Source: Candidatus Baldrarchaeum yapensis (GTDB lineage: Archaea; Asgardarchaeota; Baldrarchaeia; Baldrarchaeales; Baldrarchaeaceae). From it: a DNA stretch of 64,000 nucleotides. The stretch lies in the NCBI GenBank assembly GCA_016840465.1, contig JAEOSH010000003.1, positions 28,176 to 92,175 on the forward strand, read 5' to 3'. A program made the translations under genes and the position numbers. Under the pieces are notes generated by a model. That model was given only the letters and a program-made list of their open reading frames with translations, ran no database searches and was not told the DNA's origin. Position 1 is the stretch's first letter; each line of letters begins with the position of its first letter. Below are positions 50,597 through 59,866 of the stretch, piece after piece.

Positions 50597-50662
50597 CGCA
50601 ATATAGAGCTCATCATCGGCCATTTAAATACTTGAACGAAGCTATGCAGATGAGGTACTTAT

Positions 50663-51499
50663 TTAAGGATATGCGAAGATCCACGTTCTAGTTCTAATAA
50701 TTCTATAACCAAGTCTCCTGTAGACCCTTATAGCGGGCTCGTTACCTACCTCTACGTGGAGGCCTGCAGGGATGCTCGAAGCCATCGCTTCCCTTGTCAA
50801 CGCTGAGGTTACGGCCTTAGCAAAACCCTTTCCTCTGTACTCTTTCCTCGTGAATACACCACCTATTACATGGATTTGTGGAAGGGTTATGTATCTCGCA
50901 GCTATAGAGGCAAGAGCATTATCGATTATTACACCATAATGGGTGTACTCTCTAATGATTTCTCTGGCCTCATCCACGCTCATCTCTGTCCCCCTTTCCA
51001 ACTCCAAGTCCCTATATAGGAGTGCATGCTCCTCCTTCAGCCTCACAGCCATCCTTTCAAGGGGACTAGGCCTGAAATTTTCTGGATCACAGATCATATC
51101 ATGGAACTCCTCGACATTAAACCTTTTAAAACCGAGACTTCTAAAGTGATCGGTAATCATTTCTATATCGCTAGAAGTGCTATTATATAGCTGTATATCC
51201 GCCATCTTACTTGGAGAGATCTTGATTTCCAATATTATGTCGCTAGTAGGATTCCATATGTGGATCTCGTAAATATCTTGAATAGTGAACCTACCACCAT
51301 GCCATATGAGGGCATAGGACTTGATGTCGTCATGCGAAGCAAGCAATAATACCTCGGTTTTATCAGGCTCACGCGTGAGGTAGTAGGTGGCGTAGCAGTG
51401 TGCTGATAAGGGGTCACTCCTACAGAGATCGCTTAGTGCGTTCATCAATCGATTTTGGGCAGAAAGTTGCAAGCCTTTAAATCTAAGTACGGTATTCAT
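50663..51499 (-). CDS. GNAT-family N-acetyltransferase
   Basis: 'GGVFTRKEYRGKGFAKAVTSALTREA...LHVEVGNEPAIRVYRRLGYR'. Confidence 0.9.
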   Translation of the reverse strand: MNTVLRFKGLQLSAQNRLMNALSDLCRSDPLSAHCYATYYLTREPDKTEVLLLASHDDIKSYALIWHGGRFTIQDIYEIHIWNPTSDIILEIKISPSKMADIQLYNSTSSDIEMITDHFRSLGFKRFNVEEFHDMICDPENFRPSPLERMAVRLKEEHALLYRDLELERGTEMSVDEAREIIREYTHYGVIIDNALASIAARYITLPQIHVIGGVFTRKEYRGKGFAKAVTSALTREAMASSIPAGLHVEVGNEPAIRVYRRLGYRIIRTRTWIFAYP

Positions 51500-51909
51500 A
51501 CCGATTCACTTCCGCCAGTCTGCCTGGTCCTGCTTGCTGATGCGCTCCTAACAATTTGTAAAGCAAATCTTCGTCTTTTTACATTTTCTGCTTATTCTGC
51601 TTATTATTTTAGCAATCTTCACAAATAACTGAATTGCCTAAAGAACTTCTCATAATATTCGATGAAACTTAGTACCTCTAAACTACTTACCAGTGTATGG
51701 ACTCTTTACGGGGAGTACTGGCTTTGTATGTCAAGTCGAACCCTAATAACTTCAGTAACCATTCTCCTATCAGCTATAAGGCGTGCACTGCACATCCATT
51801 GTAGTTCATTTATAGCGGATAGGATGGCCATAGAAAATAGTGCGTTGAGAACAAGCGTCATACGCCAAATAGGTCTCTAAAATGTTTATTTTTAGTTTCG
51901 GGTTTCTAA

Positions 51910-51947
51910 GCTGGAAGTCCTAGGTTTAAATTCCAACAAGCTCACCG
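51910..51947 (+). pseudogene. decayed tRNA-Arg-like 3' half
   Basis: 25/38 identity to intact 50559-50596; 12 of 13 differences are C->T or G->A relative to the intact copy; T stem no longer pairs. Confidence 0.7.
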
Positions 51948-52005
51948 ATTTGTTTAGGGAGTTTAAATAAAAGGAAAATATGAAATTTGCACTGCTAGAA
52001 AGATA

Positions 52006-52944
52006 TTAAATTTTCACCCAGATTTCTTTAATCTTTTCGAGCAGAGGTTGCGTACTTATTGCGTGTAGATGTAAGCATAACTGGGTACGAGGATTTAATC
52101 CCAAAACTAGTCCTATTAACTGGCTGAGGTGGAGAACGGGTATTTGAAAATCTATCTTCCCACTTTTGTACAGATCTCTTTGGCAAATATCAAGCCTGTA
52201 CATACACGCAGGGCACCACACGACTATCATATCTGCACCGACTCTATGGATACTTTCTAACTTCCTTATGCATATATTTTCCGATAACTCGTAATGGACT
52301 CGTGACTGTATGCCGGATCCCCCGCAACACAAGTTTTTCTCCGAGTAATCCACGACCTCGGCCCCTAAATCGCTTAATAACTCGTCTACAAATCTTGGGT
52401 TCTTGTGGTCATCGAATTTCCTGAACATCAACTCGCGACGATAATGACATCCATAATGCACTGCAACTCTCAGCCCTTCTAGCGAGAATCTCATCCGACG
52501 CAGAATTTCATCCTTAAATGCATAAAACATCTCAGGTACATGGAAGATGTCAACATCTAAGTCGTTTACATCATCGGGAGTCCGACCAATTATCTCAGCT
52601 ATCCTCCGAGCCAGATCCTCGTTATTACTTAGTTCTCGAAGAGCATGATTAAACGCAGTGTAGCATGCGTTACAAACAACAAGTACTGCCTTGCAAGCGA
52701 GACTCTTTGCTAGGAGCATATTTCGGGCGCAGAGGGAAACCATGACTTCGGGTGGCGACATATTCCAAAAGAATGTGGGAAAGCCGCAACATGTCTGGTC
52801 ATCTGACATCAGGAAGGGTATGTCGAGAAACTTGAGCACAAAGTACGTGGCCACCTCTATCCCAGGATGGGCCTGCACGCAAGGCCGGAAGAGGAAGAAG
52901 GGCACCGTCTCTCTAATAATGCTGAAGTCCCTATCATTAGACAT
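52006..52944 (-). CDS. heterodisulfide reductase subunit B (copy 2, divergent)
   Basis: CCG motifs 'QTCCGFP..VVCNAC' and 'HYGCHYRRE..LCCGGSG..WCPAC'. Confidence 0.9.
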   Translation of the reverse strand: MSNDRDFSIIRETVPFFLFRPCVQAHPGIEVATYFVLKFLDIPFLMSDDQTCCGFPTFFWNMSPPEVMVSLCARNMLLAKSLACKAVLVVCNACYTAFNHALRELSNNEDLARRIAEIIGRTPDDVNDLDVDIFHVPEMFYAFKDEILRRMRFSLEGLRVAVHYGCHYRRELMFRKFDDHKNPRFVDELLSDLGAEVVDYSEKNLCCGGSGIQSRVHYELSENICIRKLESIHRVGADMIVVWCPACMYRLDICQRDLYKSGKIDFQIPVLHLSQLIGLVLGLNPRTQLCLHLHAISTQPLLEKIKEIWVKI

Positions 52945-53470
52945 TTCTACTCACCTTTTTCATGTATTCTAAGGCTTCTGACTTCTCAAATATGCGCTTA
53001 ACGTCTCTAAGCGCATCTTCTGAAACAGACCTTGGTGGTATACCGACCTCCCTCTGGAGATTTATCAGATTATCTGTTAGCGGAACAGAAAGCCCCGTTT
53101 CCATGATGTTTTCCGCGAATTTTATTATCTTGCTCATCTTTAATAGCGTGTTTATGTCCTGTAAGAGCACGCCAGCGTATCTGAGATTTATTATGAACAA
53201 CGCCGGGTTTATCGACCGCGGGCACTTCATCGCGCATTCAAAACACAGCAGGCAGTCCCAAATGTTCTCACGTTCAAATATATCACCTAATGAGCATAAA
53301 AGGAAACGCCCGACGATCCTTCGGATATTAAAGTTGGAAAAGCGTGCCGCTGGGCAATCGCCGACGCACATCCCACACTGGTAGCAGGTTTCTATATTGC
53401 CCGCTCTTTTTCTCAAGTCCTCCTTTATTGCCCGTTCCACGGATTCGGGGATCGTCTGCGATCCTCTCAA
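52937..53470 (-). CDS. heterodisulfide reductase subunit C (copy 2)
   Basis: 'CYQCGMCVGDCPAARF', 'CLLCFECAMKCPRSI'; 8-nt overlap with hdrB2. Confidence 0.9.
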   Translation of the reverse strand: MRGSQTIPESVERAIKEDLRKRAGNIETCYQCGMCVGDCPAARFSNFNIRRIVGRFLLCSLGDIFERENIWDCLLCFECAMKCPRSINPALFIINLRYAGVLLQDINTLLKMSKIIKFAENIMETGLSVPLTDNLINLQREVGIPPRSVSEDALRDVKRIFEKSEALEYMKKVSRNV

Positions 53471-53650
53471 TACACTTCACACCTTAAGGGGGCGTCGTGA
53501 TATAGTTACATAACGCAATTTAAATAATATGGCATGATTGAAAGTATGCTTAGCGGAATATGAGGCGATTTGCGTGATTACTCTCGCATGTACAAAGTTT
53601 TTCGTAGGATCTCCAAGAATTTGTGAGAGAAGATTATAGGAGGTGTCCAT

Positions 53651-54046
53651 TTGTCAATTTTCAAATACTTAAAGCCAAAAATCACGTATAGGGTCATTAT
53701 AGCTAGAATGCGTCCGAAAGAGGAACGTTCCGAGTACGATAGACTCTCAAATGGATATATGGAAATTGCCGCAGTTGCATATTTTAATCCGAGTGATTAC
53801 GACTCCCTGATAGGTAAGGAGGGTGGTAATGTTAAGGTGAAGGGCAGGGGAGGGGAGGTAGTACTTAAACCGCTAAAGGACGAAAGAGTTCCCAAGAACA
53901 CAATAATCATACCGCCGGGACCTTGGGCTAATGCGTTGATCGATGAGAGTGGCCATGGCGGCATTCCTCATTTTAAGTCCTTAAATGTCGAAGTGATGGT
54001 TGTCAAAGAGCCCGTTACCAAGGTAGAAGAGATTTTAAAAAGGTGA
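53651..54046 (+). CDS. fwdD: formylmethanofuran dehydrogenase subunit D-like (molybdopterin dinucleotide-binding)
   Basis: 'CxxN-less' MopBD domain: 'AVAYFNPSDYDSLIGKEGGNVKVKGRGGEVVLKPLKDERVPKNTIIIPPGPWANALID'; TTG start with SD 'aggaggtg'. Confidence 0.88.
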   Translation: MSIFKYLKPKITYRVIIARMRPKEERSEYDRLSNGYMEIAAVAYFNPSDYDSLIGKEGGNVKVKGRGGEVVLKPLKDERVPKNTIIIPPGPWANALIDESGHGGIPHFKSLNVEVMVVKEPVTKVEEILKR

Positions 54047-54050
54047 TGAT

Positions 54051-55601
54051 ATGTCATCTGGAGCGCCTGAAAAGCTTATTATAAAAGGCGGCGTGGTCGT
54101 GGATCCGATTAATGAAATTCGAGGAGATAAACTCGATATTTTCGTTTCTAATGGAAAGATTTGTGAAGAATTCGATGAAAAGAATGCAAAGATAATAGAT
54201 GCGGCTGGAAACATCGTTGTTGCCGGGGCCATCGACCCTCATGCTCATCTCATCACAACAGGATCATTTCTGAGATACTTGGTTCCTGTAGCCCGCAAAG
54301 CACCAACTTATGAAATAATAAGAGAGTATGTGAGGCTGGGATGGACGACGATATCGCTGGTCGGTCCCTCGATTCCCGAAGTACTGCATGTACACACGAT
54401 CTTACGTAATATTGGTTTCATGGATTACGCGATATTTCCCCGCATCGACAATGATCAGATGTTTCTTTCTCTTGTCAGAACGCTGGACATCGCCGGACTT
54501 GCGACCTATTTGAGCATCATCGCTAAGAACTTACAAACGCTCGGTTTTTACATGGTACCGCCTGGCATCCTAGAGGGACAGGTCGCAGGACAAGATATAA
54601 AATCCTTGAAAGAAAAAATCAGAGTGCTGGACATCTCTCCCCTCGAAGCAATTATGGCACTTTTCGATTCCATAAAGAGAATAGGGTCTTTTGTTCCGGT
54701 GCAAATAGAGGCGCCTGGACTGACAAATAGCCCCATCGAAGAATTAAAGGAGATAATTGACGTACTTGGTGATGCAAGTATATTTGTGCCTCATTTATCG
54801 TATCATCTTCTGGGAGAGGACATCAGCACTGAGGAATTGCTGAAGCTTTTCGAGGGTGGCAAAATCTTCGGGGACATCGGAGTGTGCGTAGATAGAAGTA
54901 TTTCGGTAGCGCCCATAAAAAGGGTAGATGGATACAAGAATATACGGTGGTTTGCATCTTATGCTTGTGAAATGGAATCGTTTTCCCTCTATGGTCTTTT
55001 GGACGAAGAGTTTGCAGAGAAGCAGTCTTATGAAATTCTCAAAAACGCCTTAATGCTAGCAATTAAGGGAGGTAGGAAGGATAATTTGTCAATTTCAGGA
55101 GATATTCCACTATGCTCAGAACCTAAAGACCTTGCGATATTTATGTGTTCAATTCTTAGTAAGGAGTGCAGAAAGGAGGTTATAGGTCGGCATGCCACAG
55201 ATGACCTGTCAGCATTACCGGATGTCAATCTTATAGACGTCATACAAATGACCAGGGCGTCTCCTGCTAAAGCTTTAGGAATCGTAGAGAAAAAGGGACA
55301 TTTAGGAATCGGCGCAGATGCAGATATCGTAATCTATGACTTTGACATAGAGAGGCAGGACCCGTCGAGAGACTGGAAGGCATTCATGAAAGCGCTCCTG
55401 AAGCCGAAATATGTCATAAAGAGTGGTCAAGTAGTAGTGGTGGACGGCGAAATTACGAGTTCCGCCAATTCTTCTCCCATAATTGGCCGGGCAAAAGATA
55501 TCGACCAAAAAGAGTTCGAAGAATTTATTAACAGAGTGAGGAGAACCACAGGCCTTTACTACTCTTGCGTCGTTGAGAATAGATACAGAAGTGTCATGTG
55601 A
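54051..55601 (+). CDS. formylmethanofuran dehydrogenase subunit A-like amidohydrolase, divergent active site
   Basis: 'KLIIKGGVVVDPINEIRGDKLDIFVSNGKI', 'IDPHAHLITTG', 'MTRASPAKALGIVEKKGHLGIGADADIVIYD'. Confidence 0.85.
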   Translation: MSSGAPEKLIIKGGVVVDPINEIRGDKLDIFVSNGKICEEFDEKNAKIIDAAGNIVVAGAIDPHAHLITTGSFLRYLVPVARKAPTYEIIREYVRLGWTTISLVGPSIPEVLHVHTILRNIGFMDYAIFPRIDNDQMFLSLVRTLDIAGLATYLSIIAKNLQTLGFYMVPPGILEGQVAGQDIKSLKEKIRVLDISPLEAIMALFDSIKRIGSFVPVQIEAPGLTNSPIEELKEIIDVLGDASIFVPHLSYHLLGEDISTEELLKLFEGGKIFGDIGVCVDRSISVAPIKRVDGYKNIRWFASYACEMESFSLYGLLDEEFAEKQSYEILKNALMLAIKGGRKDNLSISGDIPLCSEPKDLAIFMCSILSKECRKEVIGRHATDDLSALPDVNLIDVIQMTRASPAKALGIVEKKGHLGIGADADIVIYDFDIERQDPSRDWKAFMKALLKPKYVIKSGQVVVVDGEITSSANSSPIIGRAKDIDQKEFEEFINRVRRTTGLYYSCVVENRYRSVM

Positions 55602-56901
55602 GTTTTTTGAATTTCCCCCGCTCTATAAGTCTTCTTATTCCTATTTTCGATATCTCGTCCTCTAGACGCTTTAACCTCTGTTGTAACTCGTCTTTGACAT
55701 CTTCAGGTACACTTGGAACTTCTCGTAACTCTTCCGCTGGAATTCTCTCCTCAATTTCAATTTTCGCATACCGCTGATGCTTTGGTGTTTCACGATTGAT
55801 AGTTGCATCTATTATTGCTCTTTTCCTAGACCCTGCCCACAGAGATGGAACCTCCGGATCAATAATGTTCACCGATGTTATCTCGACTTTAATTATATTT
55901 TCCGGGCATGCTCTCTCACAAGACCCGCAGAATATGCATAGACTCTCATTAACGGCTATCTTGCCTTCCCTTTCTGGGTCCTTTGGAATATACCAGCAAT
56001 TTACGGGACATATGTTTATACAGGCCTTACAACCAAGCGGATCGCACTTCTCTATATGGAAAAGCTTTATCTTTCCCTCGAAGCGCTTTTTTACCTCAAT
56101 GGCGTTTCTGGGACAAGTATTGGTACACCATCCGCAGTAAATGCAGTTTTCCTCGTTTATAACCACGTCTCCCGTGATGCGTGGTATTTCTATTTCTCTT
56201 TCAACTGGTGTTATGCACTTCACCTCTATTGCCTCATCAGGACAAATCTCTGCACAGAGGCCACAAAAATCACATTTCTCCAAGTTCACACTTATTGAGG
56301 AGGCAAAAGTGAGATCTGAGGGATCCGGCTTTTTCCACTCAATTACTATTGCATCGCACAATTCTGCACAAATACCACAAAATGTGCACTTTTCTTCGTT
56401 TATTTTTATTTCACCTTCGATTTTTTCGGGCATCTTCTTATATCTTACCAGATCTTCCTTCTTTTTAAGTTGAATTCTGACCTCTATACACCTCGTTGGG
56501 CAAATAGTCTCGCAAATCCTACAAGGAATGCACTTCTCTTTATCAATTCTTATACTTCCTACAATCCTCGGATACTCTTTCAGTGTCTCGATTCTCTGAC
56601 CATTTATTTCGAAAATTATCGCATTGATAGGACAGATTTCGGCACAAAGACCGCAAAACTGACATTTATCTTGATCAAAGGTTATTTTCGCAAATTTTCC
56701 ATCCATTTTCCCTGTAGCTATCTGGGGTATCGGTCCAAGAGAAATAGCACCCGTTGGGCATACCTCTACACATAATCCACATCCGACACACGTGTCCGTA
56801 TTGTAAATTAGCCTTTTCTTATAATTACGCCCAATCCACGTAACTATCATTTCGTTCTCCGTGAAGTCCAATAATATTTGGGGAGAAAACTCATCCGGCA
56901 C
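55594..56901 (-). CDS. FwdF-like polyferredoxin with eight [4Fe-4S] motifs
   Basis: Eight Cys-quartets (e.g. CVGCGLCVEVCP, CQFCGLCAEICP, CIPCRICETICP, CTFCGICAELCD, CDFCGLCAEICP, CIYCGWCTNTCP, CKACINICP, CIFCGSCERACP). Confidence 0.93.
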   Translation of the reverse strand: MPDEFSPQILLDFTENEMIVTWIGRNYKKRLIYNTDTCVGCGLCVEVCPTGAISLGPIPQIATGKMDGKFAKITFDQDKCQFCGLCAEICPINAIIFEINGQRIETLKEYPRIVGSIRIDKEKCIPCRICETICPTRCIEVRIQLKKKEDLVRYKKMPEKIEGEIKINEEKCTFCGICAELCDAIVIEWKKPDPSDLTFASSISVNLEKCDFCGLCAEICPDEAIEVKCITPVEREIEIPRITGDVVINEENCIYCGWCTNTCPRNAIEVKKRFEGKIKLFHIEKCDPLGCKACINICPVNCWYIPKDPEREGKIAVNESLCIFCGSCERACPENIIKVEITSVNIIDPEVPSLWAGSRKRAIIDATINRETPKHQRYAKIEIEERIPAEELREVPSVPEDVKDELQQRLKRLEDEISKIGIRRLIERGKFKKLT

Positions 56902-59272
56902 TTTTCATCACCAACTCGGAACCTATCGGACCCAACTTCTTGAGTTCTTCAACAAACTCCCTGACTATGTTTGCGAATCTCTCTCCTTCGGATGCCGAAG
57001 TGCTTGCGATTTTCAATCTGCGTGGATTAATCCCCACATTCTCAAGATACTTTTTGAGCGCAGAAATTCGTCTCTCGGCCTTTGAAAAACCTGTCCTGTA
57101 ATGGCAATCCTGAGGATGACAACCAACCACAAGGACTCCATCAGCTCCCGCCTTAAACGCCTCTAATATCATGAGGGGACTGACCCTTGCTGTGCACATG
57201 ACCCTTATCGGTCTAATGTTGGTTGGGTATTGTATTTTTGTGGTTCCTGCGAAATCAGCAGCCGCATAACCACACCAATTGCATAAGAATGCAACTATGA
57301 GGGGGAATTCGCATTTGTTTTCCAATGTTGCATGTATTTGGGCAATTATCTGTTGATTTGTGAAGTAAGGCATATCTAACGCGCCTGTGGGACAAGCGGC
57401 AACACAGGCGCCACATCCCAAGCAGGCACTTGAGTTTATGATAACCCCTTTCTCTTTATCGAATGTCAAAGCCCCCCAATCGCAGGCCTCCTCACAAAGC
57501 CTGCATCGCTTACATAGATCTGGATTATACGTCGGGACGTAGGGATCCAATTCTATTTTTTCGTGTAGCACAAAGTTCGCTGCATCGAGTGCGGCAGATT
57601 TGGAGTGTGCAACCGTGTCCTGAATGTCCTTAGGACCTTGAATTGTACCCGCAATGTAAATTCCCTGTATCATGGTCTCTGAAGGGGCAAGCTTCGGATG
57701 CCGCTCGAGGAGAAACCCATCAGAGGATTGAGAAATTCCTAGCATTCGTGCCAAGTCCTCGGTATCAGAGGGAGGAACCAGTCCCACGGACAATACCACG
57801 AGATCAGCATTTATTTCCATGATTTCCCCAGTAAGCGTGTTCTCTGCTCTAACTATGAGATCATCGCCGTTTTCATTTGCGGTGACCGAACTCGCCCTAC
57901 CTCTTATTATCTTTATTCCGAAATCTCTCATTGCTTTCAGCAAGAACTCCTCATACCCCTTTCCATACGTTCGTATATCCTGGAAGAGTATGAACACCTC
58001 GGCATCAGGTATCCTTTCCTTAATGCAAATAGCCTCCTTTATGCTGGCCGTACAACAGATCCTAGAACAATAGGGGTTGCCTACGCTTTCGTCCCTACTC
58101 CCAACACACTGGATGAACACGATCCTTCTGGGTTCCTTTCCGTTCGATAACCTGACCACACGTCCGCGCGTTGGGCCACTGGGGCTGAGCAACCTTTCGA
58201 GTTCTAGTGATGTTATAACATCGGGATACCTTCCGTAGCCGTACTCGCTCTTAAGTCGGGCATCAAAGGTTTCATAACCCGTGGCCACAATAATTGCACC
58301 AACATGAATCCTTATCCTTTCTGGCGTTTGATTGAAATCTATTGCATCGCGTTCACACGCATCTTCACAGTTTCTACAACCTATGCAATGATCTGGGTCT
58401 ATCACCGCGAGCAGAGGGACTGCTTGCGGAAACGGTAGATATATTGCCTTTCTTGGCCTCAGTCCCATGTCAAACTCGTTAGGGACCTCCACAGGACATG
58501 TTTTTGAACAAATTTCTATGCATCCGACGCATTTCTCCTCATTTACGTAACGTGGTCGTTTCAGTATCTCTACCTCGAAGTCCCCCGGTCTTCCCTTAAT
58601 GCTTGTTACCTCCGATAACGTTAGGACTTTTATCATAGGATGCTCCGAAACCTCGCTCATGAGAGGGGCCAGTATGCAAATTGAGCAGTCAAGAGTCGGG
58701 AAAAGCTTGTCGAGCATAGCCATATGCCCGCCCAGCGTCGGTTGCTTTTCGACGAGATAAACCTCAATTCCGAGACTTGCAAGGGAGAGTGCAGCCGTTA
58801 TTCCAGCGACTCCTCCGCCTATTACTAGAACTCTTTTCTTCGCACGTGCGTATCTGCGCTGTATTGGGGTTAGAAGCCTTGCCTTTTCGATTCCCATCTT
58901 TATCAGAGCAATAGCCTTGTTTGTCGCGGCGGTTGGAGAATACATGTGAGGCCAAGAGCATTGTTCACGAATATTCACAAATTCTACCAGAAACGGATTC
59001 AAACCCGCCTCTTCTGCTGCTCTTCTAAAAAGTCTCTCATGAAGCCGCGGGCTGCATGCCGCTATTACAACTTTTGATAATTTTTCCTCTGCTATTTTCC
59101 TTTTCAACTCATTAAGCCCTTCCTTGCTACATAGGTACGTGTGATCCATCACGAAAACGTTGGGGGCCCTCGCTATTTCGTTTAGAACCCGCTTGATGTC
59201 TATTACTCCGGCAATGTTCGATCCGCAATGGCATATGAAAACTCCTATTTTGTCGCTGTCCATATACTTCAT
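56891..59272 (-). CDS. hdrA: HdrA-MvhD fusion (heterodisulfide reductase subunit A with C-terminal MvhD domain)
   Basis: 'VIGGGVAGITAALSLASLGIEVYLVEKQPTLGGHMAMLDKLFPTLDCSICILAPLM'; C-terminal 'FLCNWCGYAAADFAG...VMCTARVSPLMILEAFKAGADGVLVVGCHPQDCHYRTGF'. Confidence 0.95.
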   Translation of the reverse strand: MKYMDSDKIGVFICHCGSNIAGVIDIKRVLNEIARAPNVFVMDHTYLCSKEGLNELKRKIAEEKLSKVVIAACSPRLHERLFRRAAEEAGLNPFLVEFVNIREQCSWPHMYSPTAATNKAIALIKMGIEKARLLTPIQRRYARAKKRVLVIGGGVAGITAALSLASLGIEVYLVEKQPTLGGHMAMLDKLFPTLDCSICILAPLMSEVSEHPMIKVLTLSEVTSIKGRPGDFEVEILKRPRYVNEEKCVGCIEICSKTCPVEVPNEFDMGLRPRKAIYLPFPQAVPLLAVIDPDHCIGCRNCEDACERDAIDFNQTPERIRIHVGAIIVATGYETFDARLKSEYGYGRYPDVITSLELERLLSPSGPTRGRVVRLSNGKEPRRIVFIQCVGSRDESVGNPYCSRICCTASIKEAICIKERIPDAEVFILFQDIRTYGKGYEEFLLKAMRDFGIKIIRGRASSVTANENGDDLIVRAENTLTGEIMEINADLVVLSVGLVPPSDTEDLARMLGISQSSDGFLLERHPKLAPSETMIQGIYIAGTIQGPKDIQDTVAHSKSAALDAANFVLHEKIELDPYVPTYNPDLCKRCRLCEEACDWGALTFDKEKGVIINSSACLGCGACVAACPTGALDMPYFTNQQIIAQIHATLENKCEFPLIVAFLCNWCGYAAADFAGTTKIQYPTNIRPIRVMCTARVSPLMILEAFKAGADGVLVVGCHPQDCHYRTGFSKAERRISALKKYLENVGINPRRLKIASTSASEGERFANIVREFVEELKKLGPIGSELVMKSAG

Positions 59273-59289
59273 CTCTTGAAAATAGTGGA

Positions 59290-59844
59290 TTGTGTGCCAC
59301 CTTGTTGAAAGTAAATAAATGGAACCATATACGTATTTCTGACACTGACCTCCGGTTCATATTCCAGAGGTGTAAGAGTTTGAAGCCGTCTCCTCTCGAG
59401 ATATATAAACTACTTCCGAAGACAAATTGCAAAAAATGTGGTTTGCCAAACTGTATGGCATTTGCCGTGAGATTACTGAGCGGTCAGGCAAAAATAGAGG
59501 ACTGCCCCGACCTCGTAGAGAGGGAGGAGTTCAGAGAGAATTATGAAAAACTTAAGGAGTTGCTGGGAGAAAGACCAGCAGCAGAAGTATCATTACCGAG
59601 AATAGATAATGAGGAGGCATGCAATGGATGTGGTATCTGTGTGGTGGTTTGCCCTGCGAATGCTAGGGCAGACCCGGAGGTTGGTAGCGGAAAGGGGGCA
59701 TCCCGAAAGGAAGGTCTCATTTTCGTGGTTGTTAATGGAAAAGTCAAGATAATGGATATAAGTAAGTGCAGGAGACAGGAAGATTTGACAACGTGTCGTG
59801 TGTGCGAGGAGTTCTGCCCAAATAATGTCATAAAAATAGGTTAA
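59290..59844 (+). CDS. Fe-S protein: CdhE-like [4Fe-4S] domain plus ferredoxin domain (likely start TTG near 59380)
   Basis: 'YKLLPKTNCKKCGLPNCMAFAVRLLSGQAKIEDCP' then 'CNGCGICVVVCPANA', 'CRVCEEFCPNN'. Confidence 0.85.
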   Translation: MCATLLKVNKWNHIRISDTDLRFIFQRCKSLKPSPLEIYKLLPKTNCKKCGLPNCMAFAVRLLSGQAKIEDCPDLVEREEFRENYEKLKELLGERPAAEVSLPRIDNEEACNGCGICVVVCPANARADPEVGSGKGASRKEGLIFVVVNGKVKIMDISKCRRQEDLTTCRVCEEFCPNNVIKIG

Positions 59845-59866
59845 AACATAGGAGGTATGCAAAAAT

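Noticed and set aside
51662-51880. 72-aa plus-strand ORF as a gene
   Set aside because: Low-complexity composition, no recognisable family, located in an apparently decayed intergenic region.
51896-51947. A second functional tRNA gene
   Set aside because: No acceptor 5' strand or D arm found and the T stem no longer pairs.
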